In this document: positions 11,906 to 23,189 of the stretch, piece by piece
Layout: each line of letters starts with the position of its first letter
Position numbering within the stretch: the stretch's first letter is position 1
DNA from: Eptesicus fuscus
Lineage: Eukaryota > Chordata > Mammalia > Chiroptera > Vespertilionidae
Direction: 5' to 3'
DNA: 64,000 nt
NCBI RefSeq assembly: GCF_027574615.1
Contig: NC_072475.1
Span: forward strand, 28,509,501-28,573,500
Translations under genes and position numbers: made by a program
The notes under the pieces: model-generated
The model's database searches: none
Told to the model about the DNA's origin: nothing
What the model saw: only the letters and a program-made list of their open reading frames with translations

Positions 11906-12106
11906 AAAAAGCAGCATGTCTTACATAAGAAACACAAAGAGAAAAAAACGGGGAAATTAAATATTGCTTGATCATCAGGAAAAGCCAGAAATTATTCATT
12001 CAGGACAGATCTTTATTGGAAGGATAAGAGTACATAAAATAGTTCTTTACATAATTCAGTTTATTCCTCTGAAATTATCTAAAATTATCTAAAAATTATC
12101 ACCTAC

Positions 12107-12220
12107 TCTCTTTCTTCTTTGTCTTTGCTCCTTGTTGATTGGAACTCTTGCAGTTTCTTTTCCATGTCTTGGTTCTCCAACTCTAACTGTACTTTCTCTA
12201 TCTTCAGTTCTCGGGCATTT
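12107..12220 (-). CDS. ZBBX: ZBBX coding exon with coiled coil
   Basis: A 114-base minus-strand exon, acceptor TTATTCAG, donor GTAGGT (12101-12106). It begins with one base finishing a Lys codon, encodes 37 residues including KIEKVQLELENQDMEKKL, and leaves two bases. The Leu/Ile spacing with Glu and Lys between suggests a short coiled coil. An in-frame TAG appears directly after the exon if the donor is ignored, so the boundary is constrained. Similarity to human ZBBX (EKVQLELENQ-like core) is very high. Confidence 0.92.
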
Positions 12221-12701
12221 CTGAATAAGATTTAAAGGCAGAATGTTCATTTGGAATAAACCAACAAAATCAAAGCTAAGTAATTTTATATCAACTTATT
12301 CTTTTAAGCAAAATTATGAGTAATAAATAGTGATAAAGCATTTTAACTACTTTCTTGGTTCTTTAAAATATGGTTTCTAAAGTTAGCATTTGCTTTCTAT
12401 TTAAGCAGGTATTTCTGCAAATCTTAGACTCTCATTTTTTCCCATTGCATTGCTAGAGGTTTTAAATCATAATTCACTTTATCTATGAGCTATGCCTTTA
12501 TATATGAACAATTATCTATGGCACACAATAGAAAACAAAGGAAAATTATTTTTAAAATTTTAAATTTTATACTGTCTTTTCTCTAAGGATTGAGTGTTTT
12601 TGAAGCACAGTGTTTAAAATAACCACTTTTTCTGTGTAAGCAGAATACATATTTTTACTAAATCTTCAGTAAATTTCTATCTTTATGCCATATAGATATA
12701 C

Positions 12702-12706
<5 letters not shown>

Positions 12707-12793
<87 letters not shown>
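12707..12793. repeat. (TG)n-(TA)n compound microsatellite
   Basis: TG run 12707-12742 continuing into TA run to 12793. Lies in the ZBBX intron between 12221 and 14937, which otherwise has only a Ves copy and an A-run at 14100-14119. Confidence 0.95.
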
Positions 12794-12798
<5 letters not shown>

Positions 12799-13146
12799 TT
12801 AAAAAATAAATATGAAGAAAAAGAACAGAGCCTGCTTGGAGAAAGCACCTATTAGAGTTTTGGTACAGGAACCATCGAAAAGGTTAAATGGTAACTGAGC
12901 CAAGCACCACCAATTTTTCCTTGAAGAAAAACAATAAGAAGATAACTTTTTAGACAAGAGCCCCCTTATAGATTCTTGTACAAGAAATTTTGATAATATC
13001 TGTAGCCCACCAAGCTTTTGACACAGCCATTTCCTTCATTTTACATTCTATTCTCCAGTCAGCATGTCATTGACTCTTCCATGGGTCTAAGCTAACCTAG
13101 TTGTCTATCTTTTGTTACCTATCATGAGTTTAAATCTCTATTTTCT

Positions 13147-13366
13147 TTTTTATTTAATATATTTTATTGATTTTTTACAGAGAGGAAGGGAGAGGGATAG
13201 AGAGTTAGAAACATCAATGAGAGAGAAACATCGATCAGCTGCCTCTTGCACACTCCCTACTGGGGATGTGCCCACAACCAAGGCACATGCCCTTGACCGG
13301 AATCGAACCTGGGACCCTTCAGTTCGCAGGTCGACGCTCTATCCACTGAGCCAAACCGGTTAGGGC
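13147..13366 (-). mobile_element. Ves SINE, minus orientation
   Basis: Complement of the Ves consensus: TTTATTTAATATATTTTATTG tail at left, GAGCCAAACCGGTTAGGGC head at right. Identical 16-bp flanks at 13131-13146 and 13367-13382. In the same sense as ZBBX transcription. Confidence 0.93.
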
Positions 13367-13382
13367 TAAATCTCTATTTTCT

Positions 13383-14931
13383 GTATTACATGAGTGGCTT
13401 ACTATAATCATGTAGCATGGGCACCCACATATGCTATAGCAAGAAACCAAAATAAGAATAATGGAAATCAGAAGAGAGAACTGATTTATAGACATGGTGA
13501 GCAGTCACCAACAAGTAAGGGAGCCAAGATATATTCCCAAATGAACACAATCCAGGGAGATATATAAAAAGTGACAAGAGGAAAAGGCTGTCCAGAGGGT
13601 TTAGAGAAGCTGGCAAAGATATTGAGGGAAAGGCATTGTTTTCATTATGTCTGCTCCACAAGGAGTAATTCAGCCCCTACTACATACCATACACTCACTA
13701 AATTAGGTCATAGAATATGAGACTCAGTGGAGCTTCTAGCATAGAGAGGAACACGGACAAGTGTGAGTGTAATTGAGATACAGTGTGATGGTGAGCTCGC
13801 TGGAGGTGTACAGGGAGGTACCTGAGCATACCAAAAGGGCACATATCCAGCCCCTGGAACTGTAGGGACAATTTTGTTTACTAACATCCTGTACAAGGTA
13901 CCTGAGGACAGATTATGACTTCCTACCTTTGTTTCCACCATTCCCTAGAACTCTTAATAAATGTTTTTTGGACGAATGTTCATAAGTCTGTACACACAGA
14001 CTTGGAACATATCACTAAAATCAAAGGCACATCCCCTTCTCTTTTAGCAGAATAAAGGGAAATTGGTAATACCAGCAATTGCATACCTCCCCTCCCCACC
14101 AAAAAAAAAAAAAAAAAAATGTGAATCCTTATCATGATAACGCCATAAATTTGTATAACATTTTCTAGTTACACAATGCTTTTACAATAAAGGGAGACTT
14201 AGGAAAGCTCTGAAGACATTGAATACCATAGGACTATTGATCTGGATCAGGGAACTCAGAAACTAAAATTAAAAACCAACAGGCTGTTCCCAACCTGTGC
14301 TAGCTGGCTCTTAGTGATATTGGACAGGGAGGTCTTGGGAATTTCCAGGGACTCTAGATGATCTCAGAGGCAAACAGTATACTGAATTTTTGGCATCCCC
14401 GCCACGTCATGAAATTCCCAAGATACCCAGAGCTGCTTGGCTCTGGCTGAATGCATCTACCAGGCAATCTAGAACAGAAGCTATTCTTCCTGAGAAGGGT
14501 GAATTCAACATAGCATCTTTTAACCATGCAAAGTGAGGACATCCTTTTTCCTGTTAAAAGGTCATTCACCCTAACAGTCTCCTTAATCTTAAGTTTCTTT
14601 CAGTTTTCTCAGAGCAATATCTGTTTTTATTTTATTTTATATAAGTGTCACAAAAGTATCTGTAACTTTCTGCTATAGTTTTAATAGTTAGTATGCATAA
14701 CCTTCATTTATAACTTTTCCCTTCTATTCCTGTGGCATAAATATTTTATTCCTTACTTTTTAAACTATTATCAGGCCAACTCTCTTACAGATGAAAATAC
14801 AGCTGTGAAAAAAATAGAGATAAGAATTCACAAATTTAGAGTTCAACTCTAAACAGCCTTGTGTAAAAATGCTTTCAGTGACAATATACAAAAACTTGAG
14901 CAATTATTTCTCCTGAAGTAAATATGAATGC
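13383..14931. other. intron sequence, no repeat recognised
   Basis: Apart from an 18-20 base A-run near 14100 I see nothing assignable. Confidence 0.5.
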
Positions 14932-14937
14932 ACGTAC

Positions 14938-15005
14938 TTATATTTTAGCTTCACAGAATGTCCAGGTTTTCCCCATGGCAGAACTACAAAGTCTTTGCTG
15001 TTCAT
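14938..15005 (-). CDS. ZBBX: ZBBX first coding exon (start codon)
   Basis: The ATG is at 15005-15003 on the minus strand, followed by 22 codons (MNSKDFVVLPWGKPGHSV...) and two bases before donor GTACGT (14932-14937). An in-frame TAA lies 30 bases upstream of the ATG, which fixes this as the start. The full exon extends to 15054, where a TTTTTCAG acceptor shows that at least one upstream non-coding exon exists. The 49 bases 15006-15054 are therefore 5' UTR. The next exon at 12107-12220 joins in the correct phase (AA + A gives Lys). Confidence 0.93.
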
Positions 15006-15054
15006 GATTACTGTCTTAATGTTCTCTACAAATTACTGTTACTTGTGGAAACCT
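15006..15054 (-). other. ZBBX: ZBBX 5' UTR segment of exon 2
   Basis: Non-coding part of the ATG exon between the acceptor (CTG on the plus strand at 15055-15057) and the start codon. It contains an in-frame stop. An acceptor here means transcription starts further upstream, most likely at the CpG island near 22.9 kb. Confidence 0.8.
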
Positions 15055-15899
15055 CTGAAAAAGTAACAAAGACAAAAGAATTATGTCAGTGGTAAAGAGG
15101 TTAACTTACAAATTTGAAACTACGTATAACTTAGAAATTGTTAGGAGGAAAAAGGCTAAATCAAAGGTTAAACAACAAAAAATCTTATATGTGGTAAATT
15201 ATTATAATTTATATACATTTATATACCAATAAAGCTATAAATACAACATTTCTGATGGAAATAAAAATTTACAATAATTATGTAGCAAAAGGCTATGGCA
15301 ATATTCAACTGAAAGTGAAGAAAGCATTCATAAACACAAGTAGAGTACATATTCTGGCTCTTTCTATGTTAAGGTTATAAAAATATATAAATATATATCA
15401 TGTATTTGTTCCCATCCAAAAATAACATCCAAGGCTAAATATAGTGAAAAGAGATACAATCCAAACTTAAAACCTCTTTTTTTTGCATATATGGTCATGT
15501 AAGATGAGAATTAAGGTATGTAATGATTACCCAAAGGCATTTTAATATTCTCATTTATCAAAGAAAATTTTAATGATGCTCTTAGCCTAAAATCAGAAAT
15601 TAGCATATTTAGAAAGAATTTTCACAAGAAATGAAACAAAATAGATTTTCTGCCTAACTCTAATTTAACCAGAAAATTAAATTATTCAGAACACCTTATT
15701 TCCTGAGTATCCCAATTATTCATGGTCTTATAATAATTTACTCTGTAATGCTGAGTTACTGAATCACATGCAAAATTATTAGATTTTTATATGAATAAAA
15801 ATTTACAAATTCCAAATACTCTTTAGAAATATAAGAAGCAATATCATAGAGTCGTTACTCTTAAATGCTCAAACCATTTGATACCATCAGTTTATATAT

Positions 15900-16120
15900 G
15901 TTTTCTTATATTCTCATACCCCCTATAAATATTTGTTAAGGCTGTACTATATGCAAAATACTGGGCTGAAAGGCATGAAGGAGTCAAGGCCCAAGAATAT
16001 TTGTTGTTTTGGCTCAAATGGCATAGAATCAAATACAGCATTTAAGACCTATATGTAAAAGCTATAAAACAAGGTAGAAATGATAAGGGCCATAAAACTT
16101 ATACATTTAATAATAGAAGT
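15900..16120. repeat. L2 LINE fragment
   Basis: AAATATTTGTTAAGGCTGTACTATATGC...CTGGGCTGAAAGG resembles the L2 3' end (TATTTGTTGAGC...CAGGCACTG). Ancient; 16300-16450 (GGCTTTAAATGCC...TTATTCTGTAG) and 16890-17010 look like further L2 pieces. Confidence 0.5.
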
Positions 16121-17059
16121 GAGAGAAAAGAGAATTCTAGCTGGCTAGTATTTAGAGTATAGCTTTAAGGAGAAACAGGGCTTATATATGATGATATGGA
16201 TTGAATGATCATTCTACACTGTAAGAAAGTACAGCTCTTAAATGGGGACTGATTCCATTTGATTGATGTATAGGTTACATGAAGGGGGAAAAGTAGGCAT
16301 AAGTTTGGAAATGTAGGCTGAGGCCCAATAATGGGTGGCTTTAAATGCCAACATAAAGCTTTTGGAATTTATTCTGTAGCTGAGAGTCACTGAAAGTTTT
16401 AGAGGAAAGAACAGAAAATAATACTAGAAGCTTTACATAGACTTAAGAGTAGGCATCAGAATATGAATAACCAAATGGAAGGTTATTGTGACTTCAAAGT
16501 CTACACAACCAAATGACTATTCTTCATTATTGTTCTTTAGGGAGACATAATTTCAATGATGCAACCACGGATCAAAACATTTTTGGAATGTCTCTTTTGA
16601 AACTCTCTTCAGAATCCATCATACCCTCAAAACACACACACAAATCTATTTTGTTGTGCTTCATTGAAAATAAAAATGCTCAGCAGAAGCAACTACTTTG
16701 TTCACTCAAATCTAGTTTCAAATAACCCTACCTCCAAAAATCAAATCCATCATGAAAGGGTAGACTTCTACAACCTTGGAGGAAACTCTGAAGGAAATTA
16801 TTCTTTGAAGATAATTACAAAATGTAATTTCACAAAATAATTTTATATTGTAAGAAATGTAGTGAGTAGTTGCATCATAGGAGTATGTATATTTATGCCT
16901 TTGATCAACATTTATGTAGCTGCTCCTTTGTAACCCCAGTTACCGGTACTGAAGTCACAATGGTAAATAAGATGGTATCTTCCCTCAAAGAACTCACAAT
17001 CAAAGAGAAAGTCACAAGCAATAGCAATACCATGGGACTTTCCAACAGAAATACTTAGG

Positions 17060-18216
17060 AGGAACACCCAACTCAGATTCATTTCTCAACCACCATCTCC
17101 TGTCTCTCAAAGCTAAAATCAGTGTCAAAAAGAACTAAAGCTATCACAGGAACAGACACCTAGAATTTTGTTTGCTTTTGGGGAGGATGCATCTTTTTTG
17201 TAGGTAAAATCTCTGTCTCATTTTTATCAAACAGAGGCTACAAAAGCTACCTTTAATAAAACCTCCAGGAATAATCCTGCTTCTATAACACAAGTCTCTA
17301 TCCCTTCTTTTATTATAATCAAGAAATCCAACTATTGGACCCTAGTCTACTGTTGGTAAGTTTTGCAAGAAAAGTAATACTTCATCATTATCATTATCAT
17401 TAAAAAAGTAAAAGAATCCACAGTTAATGTGTCTAATTAATTAATTTACAGTGCCCTGATTTTATTTATGCATTGAGATATACAATTTTTGTGTATGTAC
17501 CTATGCATAAAGCTGATCGATACAGAAAGACTGAAATGAATGAAAGAAAAGTCAGTGAATTTCATTAGCACAAGATGATTCAGATTTATAACTCTGCTGA
17601 TAATGTGATTTAACCAATAAATGGTCTTATTCAGAGGGCATTTCACTTCACTGAATGCAATTAGTAAGGTTTCTTCTCAATTGAATGTTTTATCGAGTCA
17701 CACACATAAGCCAATTTTCTTGTCTGGAAAAAAAAAAAAGAAAGACTGTAATTGTGAGTCATTCTATTCTGCATGTTTCCTTTCGTAAAACCAACAGAGA
17801 ATCAGTCACCTTTCTTGGGACAGCAAGGATATAACAATGTCATCAAGAAGAATAGCAAAGCACAAAACTTCAGTTGCCTAATCAGGGGAATGCAGATAAA
17901 TTCCCTGTGATGCAAACCTCCACCTGTCCTCTGGTCACTCATTTTTTTGTCTTATCATTAAATCCAAAAAGTTTAGTAGTTATTTGGAGCATTTTCTAGG
18001 TACCTGATTTATTAGGCTGCATCATTTTTCTGTCCCCAACCTTGTTCTTCCCCACACACTTACAAACACTATGACCCAAAATTGTCCATGATGGTTTGAT
18101 GATCCTTCTACACAGTTCTCATTCTGAATGCAACCCAAGCACCAAGGCCTGCTGCCACCAGATGGAAACAAGGAAATTGTGATGAGCTATAAATCTAAAA
18201 ACTCAGAGCATTCATC
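17060..18216. other. intron 1 sequence, nothing recognised
   Basis: Mostly single-copy looking; A-run near 17728. No exon-like signals noted. Confidence 0.45.
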
Positions 18217-18223
18217 AAGAGTC

Positions 18224-18545
18224 GCCCTCGTTGTCCAACAGGCATGGCTCAGTGGTTGAGAACAAGACCTAGGAACCAGGAGGTCACGATTTGATTCCAG
18301 GTCAGGGCACACGCCCAGGTTGTGGACTTGATTCCCAGTGTGGGGCGTGCAGAAGGCAGCCAATCAATGATTATCTCATCGTTGCTGTTTCTGTCTCTCT
18401 CCCTCCCTCTCTGAAATCAACGAAAATACATTTCACTAGGGGGATGAGGGCATGTGCTGGGGGTTGGGAGTGGCCAGGGAGAGATCAATAGGGGGAAAAG
18501 GAGACATATGTAATATTTTAATCGATAAAGAATAATTTTTTTAAA
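18224..18545 (+). mobile_element. Ves SINE fused to L1 3' UTR tail
   Basis: A Ves copy from GCCCTCGTTG to about 18436 lacks its own A-tail. It continues directly into an L1 3' UTR tail (GGGGGATGAGGGCATG...GACATATGTAATATTTTAATCG, then A-run). The L1 part matches the 3' UTR copies at 4.7 and 43.9 kb. Short possible duplication AAGAGT at 18217-18222 and 18549-18554. Confidence 0.75.
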
Positions 18546-18871
18546 AAAAAGAGTTTCCCTAGTCTCAAGAATTTACCATCAGGACACTGGCAAAATGGGA
18601 GGTTTAGGAAAACATTGTTTTCAAGGTGGGCCATTTTGCATAACTGAAAACTTATATAAGATCAGTTGCTTTTTCTAAAGATTCAGAGAATCTTAAACCC
18701 GAAAGGTTAAAAGACAATAAATCAGGATTTTTTTTAATATTAGCACATATTCTAAAAGGGTCTAATAAGCAAGCTCTTCTGGATGAATTAACATGTTTAG
18801 CATATACTTAGAAATCAGAGACCTAAGCAAGAAATGTTCAATGAAAATACATGTTAAAAATAGTAGCTTTA

Positions 18872-19087
18872 GCCGAAACCGGTTTGGCTCAGTGGATAGA
18901 GCGTCGGCCTGCGGACTGGAAGGTCCCAGGTTCGATTCCGGTCAAGGGCATGTACCTTGGTTGCAGGCATATCCCCGGTAGGGGGTATGCAGAAGGCAGC
19001 TGATTGATGATTCTCTCTCATCGATGTTTCTAACTCTCTATCCCTCTACCTTCCTCTCTGTAAAAAATCAATAAAATATATTTTTAA
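18872..19087 (+). mobile_element. Ves SINE
   Basis: GCCGAAACCGGTTTGGCTCAG head, CTCTCATCGATGTTTCTAAC body, AATCAATAAAATATATTTTT tail. AAAAATAGT flanks at 18856 and 19088. Confidence 0.92.
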
Positions 19088-19149
19088 AAAAATAGTTTTA
19101 AACTCTTAAATATGTTGTAATTTTAATATTTTTCTCTGATACCATTTTT

Positions 19150-19151
<2 letters not shown>

Positions 19152-19194
<43 letters not shown>
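19152..19194. repeat. (TA)n microsatellite
   Basis: Uninterrupted TA run. The following 19195-19990 shows no further repeat or exon. Confidence 0.95.
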
Positions 19195-19198
<4 letters not shown>

Positions 19199-19992
19199 CT
19201 TAAAAATCTAAAGAAAAAACTGATAATATGTAATCCCTACCATAACAACTTGTGCTTGAGTGGACCGATAAATACACGTATGGCATTTCCTTCTAGCACA
19301 GGCCCTGAAAGCAAATCAGGCCTTGACTTGCACGCTGCACTCACTCTTTCCGCCAATCCACCGAGCTGATCATGAAGCTTGGCTCAGGGCTACACACATG
19401 TTACCCAGGTCACCCACGGTTCACAGTCTATGTGCAGGCTCCCTTGAGAACAACTGAGAAAGTTTCTTTAGATAGCAAGGGGCAAGATATCATTTTAAAA
19501 TACTTTCCAACTAAAAATGAAAATATTAAAAGATAGTGTTTAAGTTCAGAAGACTTTGTGTCAGAGTGATCTCTGAGCTTCGCTTTATCCACATGATGAA
19601 AATGGTGAGGATCCCACCCCTCAGCCCCCAAAATGCAGGGTATCTGTGGCCTATAAAACAGTGGGCTCCTAAGGAACCTCCAGAGAGCTTAGGGTACAGA
19701 GAGGGGGGCAACCTTGGAAACGACCTTGCAAAGGGAATAGGGGGGATCATTAAAAGCTCTGCTTTACCCACAACTTCTCTGATTTTATCTATTTTACATA
19801 ATGAACCTCTGGGTCAGATTTAATATAAAGAAACTCTTCTATAGCTTAAAAACATTTTGAAAGGCATGACAGTAAAGTAATATACAATTATTATTAATCC
19901 TGTATTAACTAGAAACATCTGATTATAAATAGCAATAAAAATATTAAATTTATAAACCATAACTTTCAGGAAAAAAAAAACTCTTTCATATA

Positions 19993-20427
19993 TAGGGTAC
20001 CCCAGAAATATATATACACACTTTGAATGAGTATAAAGTCAGTGTTCATTAACATACAGTTCATTTTCAAAATTTAAAAGAATCTACAGAAATTAATTTT
20101 TTTTTTTTTTTGCCAATGCCTTTTTTCAAACTGATGACTGTTCTGGCCCAGGCACTGCTGATAACATGAAGCAATGGAATCACAAACATCAAGAATCCCT
20201 TCATTAAGTATTTGTGCCCCCTCGATTCATTAACTGTTGACAGTTTTGTATTGTAAACTTTATTTTTTATGTATCCCCATAAAAAAAAGTCTAGTGAATA
20301 AATTTCCTTTGTTCAAAGCCTAGTAAGTCTTCACCCATTATTTCAAATCAGTTAAATCTGAAAAGAGTGAAAATTAAATGAGTGATCAGCTGTTAAAGTG
20401 TGTATACGTTTTTTGGGGGAGGGACAC
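19993..20427 (+). mobile_element. mariner-like element, copy A
   Basis: Left end TAGGGTACCCCAGAAATAT after a TA, then ACACTTTGAATGAGTATAAAG. Right end GTTAAAGTGTGTATACGTTTTTTGG. A non-autonomous mariner relative without intact coding. Related fragments occur at 20428-21037 and 25913-25996. Confidence 0.65.
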
Positions 20428-20487
20428 TGTGAATAATTATAAAGGCAGTGTTTGTACTTCGACTGCATTTTCAAACTTTCCGTAGTA

Positions 20488-20647
20488 TCCTATATAATAA
20501 AAGGCTAATATGCAAATTGTCCCCTTGACAGGGAGTTTGACTGGGAGTTTGACCAGGGGATGGGGCCAGCTGGCCAAACGCCCATGGCCCCTCCCCCCAG
20601 CTGGTCCCACCCCCGACCAGGGCAGGCCAGACCCCATAGGCTTCTAG
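20488..20647 (+). mobile_element. HeliBat-type Helitron, first of an abutting pair
   Basis: 5' end TCCTATATAATAAAAGGC then TATGCAAATTGTCCCC; ends ...GGCTTCTAG at 20647. The usual GTGCAC hairpin is missing at its 3' end. Confidence 0.8.
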
Positions 20648-20929
20648 TCTATATATATAAAAGCCTAAGCTACTATTACGACTGAACGACTGGAATGATC
20701 AGTCTACCATATACTATGACGCACACTGAACATCAGGGGGCAGATGCTCAATGCAGGAGCTGCCCCCTGGTGGCCAGTGTGTTCCCACAACCAACCTCCC
20801 ACAGTCCCCCTCCATGCCCCCTCCCCCACCCCCCACCAGCCTACTGGGCAAGACGGCCCTAATCGGCCCCGACCGCAGGCCAAGACGAGGGACCCCACCC
20901 ATGCACAAATTTGTGCACCAGGCCTCTAG
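20648..20929 (+). mobile_element. HeliBat-type Helitron, second of an abutting pair
   Basis: Begins TCTATATATATAAAAGCC directly after the CTAG of the previous unit. Contains CCCCCTGGTGGCCAGTG and ends with hairpin ATGCACAAATTTGTGCAC then GGCCTCTAG. Its 5' end belongs to a different subfamily from the first unit. Confidence 0.85.
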
Positions 20930-21099
20930 TTTTAGGATAAATTTCCTTTGTTCAAAGCTTAGTCTGGCTGAAGAGAAGAAAACATCAATTGGGCTATCAG
21001 CTATTAAAGTGTGTATACATGTTTTTGGAACACCCTGTATTTAAATTTTATATCTCCTACTCATTCTCTTACAATCCACTAATACTCTAGGTGCTCTCT

Positions 21100-22000
21100 G
21101 GCAAATATTTTAGGGATGGGCAAATTATGGCATCTGTCCAAGATTGGTAATAAAGCCAGGAATTACAATTTTATTCCCAGTCCTATTGGCTCCTCTTAAG
21201 ACTCAAAATCTAAATATGGTTCTATTTACTTAAAATGATTCATTCACATCATTCTGATTCTTGCCCCTTTCACATTCTTAATCTGCCATAAACAGAAAAT
21301 TCAGAAAAAGAACCGTTTGACATCAAATATTTTACAGCAATATATTCAAACACCATTGAAAATGTATTGAGTGTCAGGTTGCTCCCATGTAATCTGGGGT
21401 CACCAATGTTTGCCTCTAAACGTTCCCGGTAGCCCCAGGAAAACAACAAATACCCAGTTTCTCCGCTTGGAACGTAAGATCCCTCATTATGCATCCCAAT
21501 CTTCCTAAACCTTATGCTTAATTTTCCACATCTCTGCTCACCAAGTTGTATTCTATCCAATGCCCAGTTCAGAGGCCACTTCTACCATGAAGATTTCTTC
21601 CATCAAAAGCGAGTTTCTCATACTGTGAGGATATCATGTATATTTCATTCTGTACTGCCAATAATAATGTGCTAAGTTTTAAGTATTTAATTTTTCTCTA
21701 CTGCTTTGAATTTATTGCACCATCAACCTTATGAAAAAAAAATTTTAATGAACACACCACCCTCTTTCACACTTCAACAAATATTTGGGTTTTCTCCCCC
21801 AAGTATCCTACCGGACTGTGATAAGCTTTCAACAAATACACATTAAGCACCTCTTCTGTGCCAGGTATCAGGTTAAGCGCTGTGGAACAAGGCGGACCAG
21901 ACAGGTATAGTACCCAATCCTCATTAGACTTACACTCTCCTGAAGGAATTAAGAAAAATTAAAAAGCACATAAAATAATTGTGGTAATTACTGGGTTTTG
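21100..22000. repeat. L2/MIR-like fragments
   Basis: CCACTTCTACCATGAAGATTTC (about 21575) and TTAAGCACCTCTTCTGTGCCAGG (about 21842) are typical of L2 3' ends. Between 22000 and 22540 I see nothing assignable. Confidence 0.5.
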
Positions 22001-22878
22001 AAGGAAATAAACCGAGGACCGAGGTACTTTCAAATAATTAATTTGTGATACAGCTGGCATATTTTATGGTAGGTCAGGGTGGATCTCTATGTAACCTCTA
22101 AGATAAGATGCTAGAGGGAGCTGGAGGGTTCCGTTTTGTTTTTGTTGTGTGTGGGTTTGCTTGTTTTTTAAGTTTTCTATTAGCATACAGATTGCATAGT
22201 TTTAACCTGTGAAGTTTCAACTTCGTATGACTTTATTTTCTGAGACTCGCTCTCTCTGGATTTTAAATATCAGGGTATAAAAAAATACATAAGTAGACCC
22301 ATATATTGAGCCCTCAAATGCTGATTTCGGAGAAGGAGGGGGAAAGTTCCACAGCTTCAGATTAATCAGGAATCTGGCATCCCTCTCTGTGACCTTTACT
22401 TGGGAGGAACGAAGTGGGTGCATGAGGCCGCCCAGGCAGAAAGAAGGCCGGGAAAGGGAATGTGACCATGATTTCTCAGGCACCTAAGGCGCGAATAACT
22501 TCAAAGAATAAAAGAGGCTGGCACTTTCAAAGGTCCGGCTGTGGAAGGGGTACCACAGCTGAAGGCCGGGTTTCCTGTCTGGGGCTCTCCCTGGATCCGG
22601 GTCCCCATTAGCATCCTGAGCAGAGAAGCCCTTTGCCTACAGAAAAGAGGACTTTCAACTCCCGAGGTCAAGGCCTCCTCGCACAGCCTGCAGCCTGCGG
22701 GGCTGACACAGAGCCGGGCACTGGGCAGGGGCTCAGCAAATACCTTCTGGCCCAGCGGGGCTCCCCCGGAGCCCACTCTGCTTCCCCGCCGTCCCACCCC
22801 GCTCCCCTCACCGCCCAGGGCCGGCGGGCTGCCCCGCTCCGCAGACCCCCAGCCCCCAGCCGCCGCCGGCCCACCCAC

Positions 22879-22965
22879 CTGCAGACCCCAGCCTCACGCG
22901 TCACAGCCGCCGGCCCAAGCCAGCCGCCCACAGCTTCCGCCTTGGTCTCCTTGGTTACCGCGTTT
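22879..22965 (-). other. ZBBX: candidate ZBBX non-coding exon 1
   Basis: On the minus strand, inside the CpG island, a good donor CAG|GTGGGT lies at 22879/22878. It is about 90 bases downstream of the X-box-like element at 22971-22984. It is the best donor I see feeding the acceptor at 15055. The transcription start is not defined by the sequence; the right limit is nominal. Inference only. Confidence 0.4.
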
Positions 22966-22970
22966 CCTCA

Positions 22971-22984
22971 GTACCCATAGCAAC
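22971..22984 (-). promoter_or_regulatory. X-box-like (RFX) site
   Basis: Minus-strand GTTGCTATGGGTAC compared with the palindromic X-box GTTGCCATGGCAAC matches at 11 of 14 positions. One half-site (GTTGCT, i.e. GTTRCY) is perfect. RFX factors bind such sites in ciliary gene promoters, which suits ZBBX. Single weak-half motif, so moderate support. Confidence 0.45.
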
Positions 22985-23189
22985 CGGAATGCTGGGTCCT
23001 GCCGCTGTCGGCCGGCAGAGGGAGCTAAGGAGCCATGCCGGGCTGGGGACAGGGGCGGGGCTATACGGAGGGAAAGGGGAGAGGAAGAAGGAGAGAGAGA
23101 GGGAGGGAAGGAAAGGGCTGGGAAACTCTGCAGGTCTGGAGGCTTTCTGCTGGCGTGGGTAACCCCTGGCTAACAGAGCCCCTACGTGT

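Larger units (their letters stand above)
20428..21037 (+). mobile_element. mariner-like element, copy B, split by Helitrons
   Basis: GAATAATTATAAAGGCAGTGTT (left part, 20428-20487) and AAATTTCCTTTGTTCAAAG...AAAGTGTGTATACATGTTTTTGGAACACCCTG (right part, 20930-21037) match copy A. The final ...CACCCTG is followed by TA (21038-21039). Two Helitron units occupy 20488-20929. Confidence 0.65.
1..22965 (-). other. ZBBX: ZBBX gene, 5' portion (exons and introns)
   Basis: Five exons on the minus strand splice in phase to about 144 residues starting MNSKDFVVLPWGKPG, which I recognise as the amino end of ZBBX. Order along the transcript: candidate non-coding first exon near 22.88-22.96 kb, then ATG exon 14938-15054, 12107-12220, 10192-10282, 3327-3375 and 1915-2024. 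Later exons (rest of the B-box and the long C-terminal part) must lie left of base 1. ZBBX is a poorly characterised protein expressed in multiciliated cells. The introns hold ordinary repeats, listed separately. The first-exon assignment is inferred; the coding exons are seen directly. Confidence 0.88.
22560..23100. promoter_or_regulatory. CpG-island promoter, probably of ZBBX
   Basis: The only clearly GC- and CpG-rich single-copy stretch in the window that is not a Helitron or SINE. It contains runs such as CCGCCGGCCCACC, a GC box (GGGGCGGGG near 23052), an ETS-like ACCGGAA (22982-22989) and an X-box-like site. No TATA box is evident. It sits upstream of the ZBBX ATG exon in the right orientation. 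It could also fire a divergent plus-strand transcript, but no spliced plus-strand gene was recognised downstream. Open frames crossing it are by-products of low stop-codon density. Confidence 0.75.

Noticed and set aside
22541..23173. 210-codon open frame on the plus strand
   Set aside because: Lies in the CpG island with overlapping frames on both strands; composition (Pro/Arg/Ser-rich) reflects GC content, with no domain recognised and a promoter explains the region better.
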